Assembly (NCBI GenBank): GCA_012295275.1
Contig: CM022667.1
Location: 6,365,685-6,429,684, forward strand
Source: Chrysomallon squamiferum
Lineage: Eukaryota > Mollusca > Gastropoda > Neomphalida > Peltospiridae
DNA length: 64,000 nt
Direction of reading: 5' to 3'
Shown here one piece after another: positions 44,621 to 58,913 of the stretch. The first letter of the stretch is position 1. The number at the start of each line of letters is the position of its first letter. The notes under the pieces are model-generated. The model saw only the letters and a program-made list of their open reading frames with translations. It had not been told where the DNA came from and made no database searches. A program made the position numbers and the translations under genes.

Positions 44621-45953
44621 TATATATAATTTCTTTTTAAATTGTATATGACTATCTTTGACCTGTAGCGTTATTTTATTTTATTTTATTAATATTTATG
44701 ATTATTACTACACCACAAATGTAATCTTTATTGACTAAAAAATTAATTTTGTGATAGTGTTATGAAATCTGCTTCTCCTATTCCTTTCCATCAATAATTA
44801 TTGTGGATTAATGATAATAATTTAATAACACAAATTCCATTTCTTAATCTATTATGAAAAACAAAAACAAATTAAAAGGGGAAATAAAAAATAAAATCAT
44901 GTCTTCATGTGCTGTGACTGTTATGATAAATTAAGCCCAGTCCTGATGCTGAGACTATATTTCAGATGGTGCATGATTTTAAAATTAAGGTAGTAGCTAA
45001 CATGAAGTTAGCATTCATTACTAATTTGTAGGGATTTTATCTTAGTATATTCTTGTGTATGTATACCATTCTTGGTATGAGATTTAATACTTTTATCATT
45101 ATTTTTCTTTGTCTTGTTTTAATAAACAACATAGGTACAAGTCAAAAACTAAATCTGGTATGCTATTTCTTTATGAATATCACATCATTTCACAACCATG
45201 AGAACAAATTTAAATTATAATTTTTTTTATTATTAAAATGATTAAAAACAACTGTGCTTTACTTCTTTCATGTACAGTAAATAAATTATGACCATTTGTT
45301 GGTTACAAATTCATTTCTTAATGCTGTTATGAAATGTTTTGTATAAACTCAGTGCTTCTGCTTTTCCAGGTTTTCTATTACTCTCAGTGTTCATTTTGAT
45401 AATTATTATTTTTATTATTATTATTATTACTTTTATTATTGTTAATATCTCAATGTAATTAGTATATATTTCATTTGTTAAATTTGACTTAAAAATGCAT
45501 GTAACAAATCTAATTAATATATTATTTCAAACCTTTCTTAAATATATCAGCATAATCAGCACCCATACCTATTAAATTCAACAGATGTGTTTTAAAATCC
45601 ATCAAATAAATATATCAGTATTCTATAAAATATATTTCTCACATTTCAGAACAAACTGTATTATGTTAAACCTCTGAAGTATAATGAAGAGGTTCGAACA
45701 TTTTAAAAATAAAGTATTACAGATATTTATCAAGTTATTTAAAATTGGCTTTTTTTCTTTCTACAATTTATTATTTTATTTTATTTTATCTGTTTCTGAA
45801 TTAGACAGATATATGCAGAAAAAATATACATACACACACGTTATTCACATGTAACATTTTTACATAGTATTTTTTATATATACACCATAATATAAGCATC
45901 AAATTAAAAATAAAATTATTATTTCATTAAATTTTCTTTTTCCAATCTCATAG

Positions 45954-45977
45954 GTCTAGTTACAGTAACGCAATCAG
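45954..45977 (+). CDS. Gene C micro-exon cassette 1 (LVTVTQS)
   Basis: 24 bp between acceptor 'tctcatag' and donor GTATAT, phase 1-1, reading LVTVTQS plus a shared glycine. It has the same size, phase and flanking intron ('tttcatt..attttctttt..tctcatag') as the later cassettes but a different sequence. It would add eight residues to the membrane-proximal stalk. Confidence 0.55.
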
Positions 45978-46185
45978 GTATATTTGTAGTCAGCTGCTGT
46001 CTTGTTAACAGTTTAGTCAACATTTACAGTTTAACTTCCATCATAGATAACAGAGATATTTTATATAATTAATAGACACAGCTGTATTTAAAACACTACA
46101 CTCTTTCCAACAGTCATATTTATATATGATTTTACAGATTCTAACTATTTATTTCTTTCTTATTATTTATCTATTATTATTATTA

Positions 46186-46192
<7 letters not shown>

Positions 46193-46229
<37 letters not shown>

Positions 46230-46240
46230 TTTTTTTTTTT
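46193..46240 (+). repeat. (ATT)n-poly-T microsatellite
   Basis: ATT repeats followed by a T run. Orthologous to the tract at 11510-11562 in gene A. Confidence 0.88.
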
Positions 46241-47006
46241 TTTGTATTTCAGAAACATAAATATTCTTAATTGGTACACTTCAAGTAATGAATTTATATT
46301 AAAACAAAATTGACCATGCAGAAAATATCTTATAGATAGACTTTTGTTCTCATAAAGCTTATTTCTGATTTATAAGCCTTTTCAAAGATTATATGTTTGA
46401 TGTTTCTAACTTCATTTCATAACACCAGTTCAGTACATAATTTCCTATAGCTGTGAAGTATACGTAATATATTCAAGAAATTTCTCATTTGAAAATAGAG
46501 AGAATAATAGGGATACATCATTTTATTTAAAATAGTTTCTTTCTTGAATTGTCCTTTACAAAACTATTTGCTGGTTTATTTGATTATTATTTTATTTGAT
46601 TAATATTTCTTTCTTTTTCTGAAATGGGCAAATACATGCAGAACATAAATAACTGATGTATGCATGTCTCTGAGCATGTGTTTTTGTGTGTGTGTCTCTG
46701 TGTGTGTGTGTTTGTTATTTAGTAGGTTTTACACCTGACTTTTACAAACATTTTCTTAAGCATCATACATGGACATTTTATGTTTGTATATCTTCTTTAT
46801 TTGTCTGTATACAAATGTTATTCTTAAAAGTTCAAATCTAGCTTTATTTTTACAGTAATTTCCAATAAAAAGAAACAACAAAAAAAACAAGATATACATG
46901 ATATAGTCATACAAAAAAAAAAAAAGACACAATTTAAAAAAAATAGAACAACAACAAAAAATAATAATAATCTTTTCATTTTGAATTTTTATTTTCCTTG
47001 TAATAG

Positions 47007-47030
47007 GTCAAACTACAACACCACAAACAG
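47007..47030 (+). CDS. Gene C micro-exon cassette 2 (QTTTPQT)
   Basis: 24 bp, acceptor 'tgtaatag', donor GTATGA, phase 1-1, reading QTTTPQT. Thr/Gln/Pro-rich, as in O-glycosylated stalks. Skipping or including it keeps the frame. Confidence 0.62.
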
Positions 47031-48731
47031 GTATGATGTTTGTACATGTAGAACTAATCATCATCATCGAATCCTAATATATAAACTTTATTTTGTATTT
47101 CTCAATACATAAATGTATTAATTTAATATAATTTAAATTAATTTTGTGGGTAATATTTCTCTATTCCAATATCAGTATGAAAAAAGTGCTACATGATTAA
47201 TATTTTATGAATTTAGAAAGGTTACAAGTAATTACAAAAGAAATGTCACTTGGTTTTGAAAACTAGTAATACATTAGAAAAAAGATTAATATAAATAATT
47301 AAAAAAAAAAAAAAAATGATGTTGCAGCTGATTTTATAACCATACACTTGTTTTAGTTTTGCTTTTTAAATAAGTATTATGACGTTGATTAATATTCTGC
47401 ATGTACTAAACATACTTTGCGTCTAATCTGCTTTATTCCATTTCTCATATGTTTTCCCTGCAGCTGCTTGGATATCAAGATTATTACTGGTGTTGATGGA
47501 TGTAAAGATATTAATTGTGCAAGCTTAATTTCATCATGACACAACAGTTCTATTCTATTTAATTTTACAATATATTTGTTGTTATTTTCTCTTGTATTGC
47601 CGCTTAAAAAGGTCTGTTATATACTATTATTATTATTATTGTTATTATTATTATTAGTTTTACTAGAAAATGAAGTCTAAAATCCCAACAACAACTGATA
47701 AAAAATATTTTCACATATTAACATTTCCATAATTATGACAACTTTGGAAAGCCAAACTATAAACTTAATGATGTTTCAGATTCCAGTCATGTTCTATATC
47801 AAGTTTATGAGTATGTTTAATATGTAACATAGTTTCACATGTAACAATTGAAGTGCCAATTCTTTCTATGAATAAATAATCTGACTGAATTGTAAAATGT
47901 TCCTAATAAAAAGCTTTAAAACTCAGCTGCTATGAAAACATACACATTGCTATTTTTGCCCAAGTAAAATTGTAAAATACCAGTTACTAACACAATCATC
48001 CCTTATATCATATCTGCTTATTGTTTTACTTTACAAGGGTGCTGGTGATAATGTCTGGATACAAAATTATCATAAGTTTGTATTCTTAAATTTGAAATTT
48101 AGTTTTGCAGAGTTCTTTTTTTGTTCAATGTTTGAAAAGAAATTTAAGAGTGACCTGTTCATACTTCAGGAGATCTTCCAGATATATTACTACTGTATTT
48201 AATTTTAATGTACTTTAATATAATGTATTCAACATACAGATATGTTGTAACAGTGACAAACAGAACTTATTCACAGTAAAATGTTTTTCTGTCATAGTGA
48301 TTTACTTATTAGTTACTTACACATGAATAAACAAATTAAACATATATGTATCATTTACATAAATTTGTTATAAAACTTATTCTTGTGCATCAATACATAA
48401 ATGAATTAGTTTAATATAATTTTAAATAATTAATTTCTGTGTCTAATCCGCTTCATTCGATTTATCACACATCTTCCCTGCAGCTTGTTGTTTATCAAGA
48501 TCATTACTGGTGTTGGTGATGGATACAAATAATTAATTGTGCTGTGCTAACTTTACCATAATATTACAGTTATATTACTACTTCACTGCAGTGATATAAT
48601 ATTTTAACAAAAAAATGTTAAAATCAGAGTCATTTGCAATAAAAAAAATGTTTTTTATCATTTTTGACTCATACCAACACCTAAGAGATGTATTAAAAGT
48701 GTGTGTGTATGTATATATATCTATATATATG

Positions 48732-48763
<32 letters not shown>

Positions 48764-48783
48764 TTTATGTATGGATGTATCTA

Positions 48784-48821
<38 letters not shown>

Positions 48822-49553
48822 TGCATTTATGCCACTAGGAAATGAAGTTTAAAACCCAGCAACAGTGAATAAACAACTTTTTGATAACTGTTGCTGTCAG
48901 AATAGTGATTTAAAATAGGAATGTTGCCATCCAGGGAAGTTTTACATCAAGTTTGTATAAATATGTTCAAGAGCTTATAGAATAGTTTCACGAATGTAAT
49001 AATTGAAGTGTAAATGCTTTCTGTTGAAAAAAAAACAAAAAAATATATATAATACAGTGACTGATGATTCATTAGTAAAATGTTCCTAATAAAACACTTT
49101 AAAATACAACCTCTATGAACACACACATAATGTTGCACATCCCGTTTTGTAAAACACCACTTACTAACATAATCATTCCCTTTATCATCTCAATTTATTC
49201 TGTTACTTCTAGAGGGCACTGTGCTGATAGTGATTTGAAATGAGTCGTATTTCTGCGAAGTGTTTTCAAACAGTTTATAGCCAATGGTTTTTGGATCAAA
49301 GTTGTGTTTAAAAGTTTACAAAGAAATACAAGACTGACCATTTTGCACGCTGCAAGATCTTTCAGTTACATTTACATTACCACTGAATTTTTTAAAATAC
49401 CTTAGTATAATAGTTGACATAAAGATATATTTTAAATTTTTTTTCAAAAGTTTCTAAAGTTTCATAAAACATTTTCTTTTGCATCATAAGGTAAACAAAA
49501 TAATAAAAAGAAAATTATTATTTCATTTAAATTTTCATTTTTCAATGTCACAG
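47031..49553 (+). other. Gene C intron with a cassette-less repeat unit
   Basis: At about 48360-48420 an intron unit has lost the region that carries the cassette: the text jumps from 'attcttgtgcatca' to 'atacataaatgaattagttt'. Microsatellites (TATG)n at 48730-48780 and (ATT)n at 48786-48822. No exon. Confidence 0.55.
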
Positions 49554-49577
49554 GTCAAACTACAACACCACAAACAG
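49554..49577 (+). CDS. Gene C micro-exon cassette 3 (QTTTPQT)
   Basis: 24 bp, acceptor 'atgtcacag', donor GTATGA, phase 1-1, with the same peptide as cassette 2. It lies in a roughly 920-bp unit repeated next to it. Confidence 0.62.
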
Positions 49578-50476
49578 GTATGATGTTTGTAGACGTAGAA
49601 CTAATCACTGTCATAATATGTTAATACATAAACTTTATTTTGTATTTTTCAGTACATAAAAAGTATTAATTTAAAATAAATTTAATATAATTTATGGGTA
49701 ATGATTCTGTGTTTCCAGTATTAATATGATAAAGGGACTATATGAGTGACATATCATGAATTTAGAAACAAATTATGAATATTTATCACAGAACTGTCAT
49801 TTTATTTTGCAAATTACTATAAGAAAAATAATTATTAATGTAAATTTAATTTACTATACAGTTTATACTATACTACTACTACTACTATTCTTATTTATTT
49901 ATTTATTTATCCCAGTGAAATTTTACATCAAGTTGTATAAATATGATTAGAAATTTAAAAACCAACATTCAAATTGTTGCTGTTGAAAAATAATCTGACT
50001 GATTAATAAAATGTTCCTAATAAAACACTTTAAAATACAACCTCTATGAACACACACATAATGTCATATATCTCCAACCTTGTAAAGCACCACTCACTAA
50101 CATAATCATCCCCTTTATCATCTCAATTTATTTGTTACTTCTAGAGGTTTCAGATAAGTCATATTTTTGTATTTCTATACATGCTTTCAAACTGTAATTA
50201 TCTAGGGGTTTTTGGATCAAAGTTTACAAAGAAACACAAAACTGACCATTTCACACACTGCAAGATCTTTCAGATACATTTACATTACCAGTGAAATTTT
50301 TAAAATACCTTAGTATAATAGTCAACATAAGATTTTTACCTTTGAAACAGAAGTGGTAGTTTATATATATATATATATATATATTTATAAAACATTTTCT
50401 TTTGCATCATAAGGTAAACAAAATAATCAAAAGAAAATTATTATTTCATTTAAATTTTCTTTTGTCAATGTCATAG

Positions 50477-50500
50477 GTCAAACTACAACACAACAAACAG
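50477..50500 (+). CDS. Gene C micro-exon cassette 4 (QTTTQQT)
   Basis: 24 bp, acceptor 'tgtcatag', donor GTATGA, phase 1-1. Differs from cassette 3 by one codon (CCA to CAA). Confidence 0.62.
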
Positions 50501-51109
50501 GTATGATATTTGTACAGTTATAATTAATCATTGTCATAAAATCTTAATACATAAACTGTATTTTATAATTCTTAAAAATGTATTAATTTAATATAATTTA
50601 AAATAATTTTGTGGGTAATGATTCTGTGTTTCCAGTATTAATATGATAAAGGGACTGTATTAATCATATTGTGAATTTAGAAACAAATTATGAATATTTA
50701 TCACAGAACTATCATTCTATTTTGCAAAATACTATAAGAAAAATAATTATTAATGTAAATTTAATTTACTACACAATTAATGCAGAATTTCATTTTTAGC
50801 CATTTATTTTCAATCATAATTTTTAAGTATTTAAGTATTGTGACACTGATCAATATTATGCATGTACTAAACATGTACTTTGTGTTTAATCTGCTTCATT
50901 CTATTTATCATACATCTTCCCTGCAATTTCTTCTTTATCAAGATATTTGCTGGTGCTGTCATCAATACAAATAACTAACTTACCATAGCATCTCAGTTAT
51001 ATCACTACTTCATTTTAGTGATATGATACTTTTACAAAAAATATTAAAATCCCAGCTTTTAAGGTTTTTCTTCTGTTTTTGACTCAAATAGAGGTATGTT
51101 AAATTATGT

Positions 51110-51151
<42 letters not shown>

Positions 51152-52336
51152 TGTATTGTTATTATTATTGTTCTTGTATTATTTTTATTTTTATTTTTTT
51201 TCTCTCTGTTAATGCAACCAGGAAATGAAATCTAAAATCTCATCAACAATGAATAAAAAACGTTTTTATAAATGTTGCTTTCAGTAATGCATTTTAACAT
51301 ATTAACATGACCATGATTATGAAAACATTGGAAAGTCTAACTATAAACTTAATGTTTCAAATTCCAGTCAAGTTTTAAATAAGTTTCTATAAATATGTTC
51401 ATGAGTTTGACCAATAGTTTCATGAATGTAATAACTGAAGTGTAAATTCTTTCTGTGGCAAAATATATACTTGACTGATGATTCATTGCTATTATTATTA
51501 TTATTATTATTATTATTTATTAATTTATGTTTTTATTTATTTATCCCAGTCAAATTTTACATCAAGTTTATTAAATATGATTAGAATTTTAAACACCAAC
51601 ACTCAAATTGTTGCTGTAGAAAAATAATCTGACTGATTAATGAAAATGTTCCTAATAAAACACTTTAAAACAGCTTCTATGAACACACACATACTGCCAT
51701 ATATGCCCAACCTTGTAAGATGCCAGCTGCTAGCATAACCACCCTTACATCTTCTGTCTCTCTTGTGTGCATTTATGAGGTGCTGGTGCCAATAATAATG
51801 TCTGGATTTGAAATGAGCTTAATTTTGTAGTTAGGTTTTATTGGGTCAAAGTAGTGAATGTGTGAAGTGAAAAAAACAAACAAAAAAAACTTGGTAATCA
51901 GAGCAAGCTGTTGTAAAGTACACTATCAAAGTAGAGGGTAACATAACCTTTGTAAACTTGTGTAAGACTGCACCAGAGACAGTAACAGGATGTAAAGCTA
52001 TTTCCATAATGTATCTGAATGCCAGTCTCACAGCAGATTAATTTCTTTTAGATCTTCCTAAGACAACCTTGCAAAAGAGAAAGCCTTGGGTGTTCTATGC
52101 GAATTTTCACAATTTAAGACCTTGTTTTTTTAATTATTATTATTATAGTATCATTAATGTAATTCAGAATAGCTTTTGTTTGTTTGAAAGTGTGCAAAGA
52201 AATTTCAGGTTGACCATTTCACACTTTGTATGATCTTTCAGATATATAACTAAAGTATCTTAATATAATATTTGACATAAAGAAACATTTCTGTGAAACA
52301 AGAAGGTGGCTGTTAATGTATATTTATTTATTACAG
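50501..52336 (+). other. Gene C intron before the TM exon
   Basis: No exon. (TG)n at 51113-51146. The stretch 51650-52105 aligns with gene A around its transposon insertion and supplies the empty target site. Confidence 0.6.
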
Positions 52337-52444
52337 GTCCTGGTGAATCACTTGACTGGTGTATTGCAGTGTCTGCTGTACTTGTGGTTCTTATTGTAGT
52401 TGGAATTGTCATCCTCATTCTAGTGGTGAAGGAGCCATTTGATG
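52337..52444 (+). CDS. Gene C transmembrane exon
   Basis: A 108-bp phase 1-1 exon (acceptor 'tattacag', donor GTCAGT). It encodes PGESLDW, then the hydrophobic helix CIAVSAVLVVLIVVGIVILI, then LVVKEPFD. One helix of about 23 residues followed by a lysine fits a type I receptor anchor. It follows the stalk cassettes in phase. No cytoplasmic exons follow before the palindrome starts to fold back, so gene C is incomplete here. Confidence 0.85.
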
Positions 52445-53896
52445 GTCAGTTTTAGTTTTTCTATTTGGTTTATCTTTGAGATTCATCCAATGTTGCATAT
52501 ATAGATAAAAATGACACAGAAAAACATGTTATACATACCACAACTCATCATGCTAGGCACACAGTCTCATCAGAGTATTTTGTTTTCTTTCTGATTTATT
52601 AATAAGATTAAATTTTACTCAATGTTGACACTGAACAAAACGTGGCTGGGTTGTGCTACATGATTGAAGTAGTGTGCAACACTGTGTTTTGCCATATTAG
52701 TAACCTACTTCATCTAGTTTCCAGTTAATATAGCACCATTTTGTTTTAGTAGGTGATTGACGTGGCAAACCGTGTGTGTGTTTATGTAGATACATTTTTT
52801 CTTTTTGTATGTATGTATGTTCACAGCAACCAGTTGTTCATTCCACTGCTATTACTGGAAAATAAGATTATAGGAAACAAAAAATGTATAACTTCTAGAA
52901 TAGAATTCAAGGATTCATAACCATTTTACCTTTTGTTTGATCTTGTGTATTATGTAACCTTCTTATGATCTTCAATCAAAATCAAAGCCCAGGATGTCAA
53001 TAAGAAAATATAAAACATCTAGACATAATTGTTTTAGAAGTCAGGAGTCAAAGTATGAATGCCTGAGACCACAGGACATCTTTTGTATTGGATGAATCTG
53101 TCATCAACTACACACACTGAAGTCCTGATATGTAGATCCCAATCAAGTTATGCATACTTGAAGCAGTAATCCCTAATGAACTGTTTAAACATATCAGTGC
53201 ATTAAACATGTCAATGCTAAAAGAAAAGTCCTTTCCAGACTCAGACTTTTCTCTTCTTTTTTTCATATAGCCTCCTGCTATTATAACTTGGTAGAGATTT
53301 TTTGCTAAAGGTGATAACTAGAAGTGATGAGAAGCCTTTGAAGGATGCAATTCAACACTGACCAGTATTTTTGTTATATGACCAAATTAATGATGAATAA
53401 AGCTCTTCACTGTTGACAGTGTCTTTTTTCTCAGTGTTGGACATTTTGTCTACTGTTTCTGTTCATAATGTGCACATCTGTCTGCCTTCTTCATACCAGT
53501 ATCCAAGATCAGCAGTTTTATCTTTTTTCTCATTGTCACAGAGTTGACATGAAAGGTTTTTTCTGAATGATTCATTTCATGTCTTTAAAAATGAGTAACA
53601 GTTGCAGTTATCTCTGTAAGGAAGGTATAGAATGTTTGATGCTAACCATTCTAACTTTCTGCCACCTATGATAGATTTTGCTGTGTGTCTTACACATTAC
53701 ATGGGCATGGATATTCATATACTTACTTTCAGAATAACTTAAAATGGATCTAATATTCTGTACCAAAATTTCAGACTAGATATTTTTATTTGATAGCAGC
53801 AGAATATATGAAATACATTAGTTTGATATTGGAATTTTATTATAGTTTTCAGTCTTGGTTAGGCAAAATGAACTGCACATTACTCACTCATTTATA
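52445..53896 (+). other. Sequence downstream of the TM exon
   Basis: About 1.45 kb of less AT-rich sequence with no recognised exon; entirely within the left arm of the inverted repeat. Confidence 0.5.
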
Positions 53897-54419
53897 TGAT
53901 TTTGCATAAAATGACTTTAAAATGACTGATGCATCCAACATACATTTAACAATGTTTTATCATACATATCAATTTTAGATGTTCTGAATACATTTTCTGA
54001 TTTACAAAGAGTGCTACCTGTATAGGATTTTTTTTAGATGTTGGATTCTATATGAAGTTTGGGCCACTTTTTGCAGAGATTTCGAGTTTCAAAGATTGCT
54101 TTCCAAATCTTTGACAAATTTTGACAGATCTTATTTACAGATGTATAGGTTCAATGAATATAAAATCTTATATTTCTACATAAACAAAAATTGAGCACCA
54201 CTTCTCTGTTCATGAAATGATTTCTATAAAAGTAAAGTTTTTGGAAACTGATTAGCAATTAATTGTTTTCAATAGTGCATATTTTTATTTATTTATTTAT
54301 TTTATTCTTCTTATTATTGTTTTTAATTTTTTTTAACTTCACTCTTTTCTACTGCTGTTTTATATTATTCAATCTGATTATTTATTTGTTTATTATTATT
54401 AATATTATTTTTTTTTTTT

Positions 54420-54457
<38 letters not shown>

Positions 54458-54566
54458 GTGTTAGTATTATTAGTATTATTATTATTAATATTATTTACCG
54501 TTTAATTGAATTTATTGTGTAATTTTAGACAAAATTCTGAAGACACTGGGGATAGTTTTGATAGTG
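53897..54566. other. Single-copy spacer of the inverted repeat
   Basis: 670 bp between the arms, not itself palindromic, no exon recognised. The right part (54280-54500) is (TTA)n/(TTTA)n-rich. Confidence 0.85.
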
Positions 54567-56016
54567 TATAAATGAGTGAGTAATGTGCAGTTCATTTTGC
54601 CTAACCAAGACTGAAAACTATAATAAAATTCCAATATCAAACTAATGTATTTCATATATTCTGCTGCTATCAAATAAAAATATCTAGTCTGAAATTTTGG
54701 TACAGAATATTAGATCCATTTTAAGTTATTCTGAAAGTAAGTATATGAATATCCATGCCCATGTAATGTGTAAGACACACAGCAAAATCTATCATAGGTG
54801 GCAGAAAGTTAGAATGGTTAGCATCAAACATTCTATACCTTCCTTACAGAGATAACTGCAACTGTTACTCATTTTTAAAGACATGAAATGAATCATTCAG
54901 AAAAAACCTTTCATGTCAACTCTGTGACAATGAGAAAAAAGATAAAACTGCTGATCTTGGATACTGGTGTGAAGAAGGCAGACAGATGTGCACATTATGA
55001 ACAGAAACAGTAGACAAAATGTCCAACACTGAGAAAAAAGACACTGTCAACAGTGAAGAGCTTTATTCATCATTAATTTGGTCATATAACAAAAATACTG
55101 GTCAGTGTTGAATTGCATCCTTCAAAGGCTTCTCATCACTTCTAGTTATCACCTTTAGCAAAAAATCTCTACCAAGTTATAATAGCAGGAGGCTATATGA
55201 AAAAAAGAAGAGAAAAGTCTGAGTCTGGAAAGGACTTTTCTTTTAGCATTGACATGTTTAATGCACTGATATGTTTAAACAGTTCATTAGGGATTACTGC
55301 TTCAAGTATGCATAACTTGATTGGGATCTACATATCAGGACTTCAGTGTGTGTAGTTGATGACAGATTCATCCAATACAAAAGATGTCCTGTGGTCTCAG
55401 GCATTCATACTTTGACTCCTGACTTCTAAAACAATTATGTCTAGATGTTTTATATTTTCTTATTGACATCCTGGGCTTTGATTTTGATTGAAGATCATAA
55501 GAAGGTTACATAATACACAAGATCAAACAAAAGGTAAAATGGTTATGAATCCTTGAATTCTATTCTAGAAGTTATACATTTTTTGTTTCCTATAATCTTA
55601 TTTTCCAGTAATAGCAGTGGAATGAACAACTGGTTGCTGTGAACATACATACATACAAAAGAAAAATGTATCTACATAAACACACACACGGTTTGCCACG
55701 TCAATCACCTACTAAAACAAAATGGTGCTATATTAACTGGAAACTAGATGAAGTAGGTTACTAATATGGCAAAACACAGTGTTGCACACTACTTCAATCA
55801 TGTAGCACAACCCAGCCACGTTTTGTTCAGTGTCAACATTGAGTAAAATTTAATCTTATTAATAAATCAGAAAGAAAACAAAATACTCTGATGAGACTGT
55901 GTGCCTAGCATGATGAGTTGTGGTATGTATAACATGTTTTTCTGTGTCATTTTTATCTATATATGCAACATTGGATGAATCTCAAAGATAAACCAAATAG
56001 AAAAACTAAAACTGAC

Positions 56017-56124
56017 CATCAAATGGCTCCTTCACCACTAGAATGAGGATGACAATTCCAACTACAATAAGAACCACAAGTACAGCAGACACTGCAATAC
56101 ACCAGTCAAGTGATTCACCAGGAC
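56017..56124 (-). CDS. Transmembrane exon, inverted copy
   Basis: Reverse-strand copy of 52337-52444, 108 bp, with the same helix (CIAVSAVLVVLIVVGIVILI) and splice sites. It may not be a separate gene if the inverted repeat is an assembly artefact. Confidence 0.6.
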
Positions 56125-57310
56125 CTGTAATAAATAAATATACATTAACAGCCACCTTCTTGTTTCACAGAAATGTTTCTTTATGTCAAATATTATATTA
56201 AGATACTTTAGTTATATATCTGAAAGATCATACAAAGTGTGAAATGGTCAACCTGAAATTTCTTTGCACACTTTCAAACAAACAAAAGCTATTCTGAATT
56301 ACATTAATGATACTATAATAATAATAATTAAAAAAACACAAGGTCTTAAATTGTGAAAATTCGCATAGAACACCCAAGGCTTTCTCTTTTGCAAGGTTGT
56401 CTTAGGAAGATCTAAAAGAAATTAATCTGCTGTGAGACTGGCATTCAGATACATTATGGAAATAGCTTTACATCCTGTTACTGTCTCTGGTGCAGTCTTA
56501 CACAAGTTTACAAAGGTTATGTTACCCTCTACTTTGATAGTGTACTTTACAACAGCTTGCTCTGATTACCAAGTTTTTTTTGTTTTTTTTTCACTTCACA
56601 CATTCACTACTTTGACCCAATAAACCCTAACTACAAAATTAAGCTCATTTCAAATCCAGACATTATTATTGGCACCAGCACCTCATAAATGCACACAAGA
56701 GAGACAGAAGATGTAAGGGTGGTTATGCTAGCAGCTGGCATCTTACAAGGTTGGGCATATATGGCAGTATGTGTGTGTTCATAGAAGCTGTGTTTTAAAG
56801 TGTTTTATTAGGAACATTTTCATTAATCAGTCAGATTATTTTTCTACAGCAACAATTTGAGTGTTGGTGTTTAAAATTCTAATCATATTTAATAAACTTG
56901 ATGTAAAATTTGACTGGGATAAATAAATAAAAACATAAATTAATAAATAATAATAATAATAATAATAATAATAGCAATGAATCATCAGTCAAGTATATAT
57001 TTTGCCACAGAAAGAATTTACACTTCAGTTATTACATTCATGAAACTATTGGTCAAACTCATGAACATATTTATAGAAACTTATTTAAAACTTGACTGGA
57101 ATTTGAAACATTAAGTTTATAGTTAGACTTTCCAATGTTTTCATAATCATGGTCATGTTAATATGTTAAAATGCATTACTGAAAGCAACATTTATAAAAA
57201 CGTTTTTTATTCATTGTTGATGAGATTTTAGATTTCATTTCCTGGTTGGCATTAACAGAGAGAAAAAAAAAAAAAAAAAAATAATACAAGAACAATAATA
57301 ATAACAATAC

Positions 57311-57354
<44 letters not shown>

Positions 57355-57964
57355 ACATAATTTAACATACCTCTATTTGAGTCAAAAACAGAAGAAAAAA
57401 CCTTAAAAGCTGGGATTTTAATATTTTTTGTAAAAGTATCATATCACTAAAATGAAGTAGTGATATAACTGAGATGCTATGGTAAGTTAGTTATTTGTAT
57501 TGATGACAGCACCAGCAAATATCTTGATAAAGAAGAAATTGCAGGGAAGATGTATGATAAATAGAATGAAGCAGATTAAACACAAAGTACATGTTTAGTA
57601 CATGCATAATATTGATCAGTGTCACAATACTTAAATACTTAAAAATTATGATTGAAAATAAATGGCTAAAAATGAAATTCTGCATTAATTGTGTAGTAAA
57701 TTAAATTTACATTAATAATTATTTTTCTTATAGTATTTTGCAAAATAGAATGATAGTTCTGTGATAAATATTCATAATTTGTTTCTAAATTCACAATATG
57801 ATTAATACAGTCCCTTTATCATATTAATACTGGAAACACAGAATCATTACCCACAAAATTATTTTTAAATTATATTAAATTAATACATTTTAAGAATTAT
57901 AAAATACAGTTTATGTATTAAGATTTTATGACAATGATTAATTATAACTGTACAAATATCATAC

Positions 57965-57988
57965 CTGTTTGTTGTGTTGTAGTTTGAC
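57965..57988 (-). CDS. Micro-exon cassette, inverted copy (QTTTQQT)
   Basis: Reverse-strand copy of the 50477 cassette with intact acceptor and donor; same caution as for the TM exon. Confidence 0.5.
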
Positions 57989-58889
57989 CTATGACATTGA
58001 CAAAAGAAAATTTAAATGAAATAATAATTTTCTTTTTGATTATTTTGTTTACCTTATGATGCAAAAGAAAATGTTTTATAAATATATATATATATATATA
58101 TATATAAACTACCACTTCTGTTTCAAAGGTAAAAATCTTATGTTGACTATTATACTAAGGTATTTTAAAAATTTCACTGGTAATGTAAATGTATCTGAAA
58201 GATCTTGCAGTGTGTGAAATGGTCAGTTTTGTGTTTCTTTGTAAACTTTGATCCAAAAACCCCTAGATAATTACAGTTTGAAAGCATGTATAGAAATACA
58301 AAAATATGACTTATCTGAAACCTCTAGAAGTAACAAATAAATTGAGATGATAAAGGGGATGATTATGTTAGTGAGTGGTGCTTTACAAGGTTGGAGATAT
58401 ATGACATTATGTGTGTGTTCATAGAGGTTGTATTTTAAAGTGTTTTATTAGGAACATTTTATTAATCAGTCAGATTATTTTTCAACAGCAACAATTTGAA
58501 TGTTGGTTTTTAAATTTCTAATCATATTTATACAACTTGATGTAAAATTTCACTGGGATAAATAAATAAATAAATAAGAATAGTAGTAGTAGTAGTATAG
58601 TATAAACTGTATAGTAAATTAAATTTACATTAATAATTATTTTTCTTATAGTAATTTGCAAAATAAAATGACAGTTCTGTGATAAATATTCATAATTTGT
58701 TTCTAAATTCATGATATGTCACTCATATAGTCCCTTTATCATATTAATACTGGAAACACAGAATCATTACCCATAAATTATATTAAATTTATTTTAAATT
58801 AATACTTTTATGTACTGAAAAATACAAAATAAAGTTTATGTATTAACATATTATGACAGTGATTAGTTCTACGTCTACAAACATCATAC

Positions 58890-58913
58890 CTGTTTGTGGT
58901 GTTGTAGTTTGAC
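58890..58913 (-). CDS. Micro-exon cassette, inverted copy (QTTTPQT)
   Basis: Reverse-strand copy of the 49554 cassette with intact acceptor and donor. Confidence 0.5.

Larger units (their letters stand above)
49340..53896. repeat. Left arm of a 4.5-kb inverted repeat
   Basis: The right arm (54567-59127) is its reverse complement. Paired positions sum to 108461-108469 over the whole length, so there are hardly any indels, and only occasional base differences are seen (for example 'cataccagt' against 'cacaccagt' near 53496). The arm contains cassettes 3 and 4 and the transmembrane exon. Confidence 0.93.

Noticed and set aside
49756-49950. 64-residue frame MNLETNYEYLSQ..., repeated at 58518 and 62138
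   Set aside because: It lies in the repeated intron unit between cassettes. It recurs because the intron is duplicated, and the related gene A intron is not conserved as protein.
51846-52031. Mirrored 61- to 63-residue frames at 51846 (minus) and 56432 (plus)
   Set aside because: The same non-coding intron sequence seen in both arms of the palindrome; the gene A counterpart is interrupted by the transposon.
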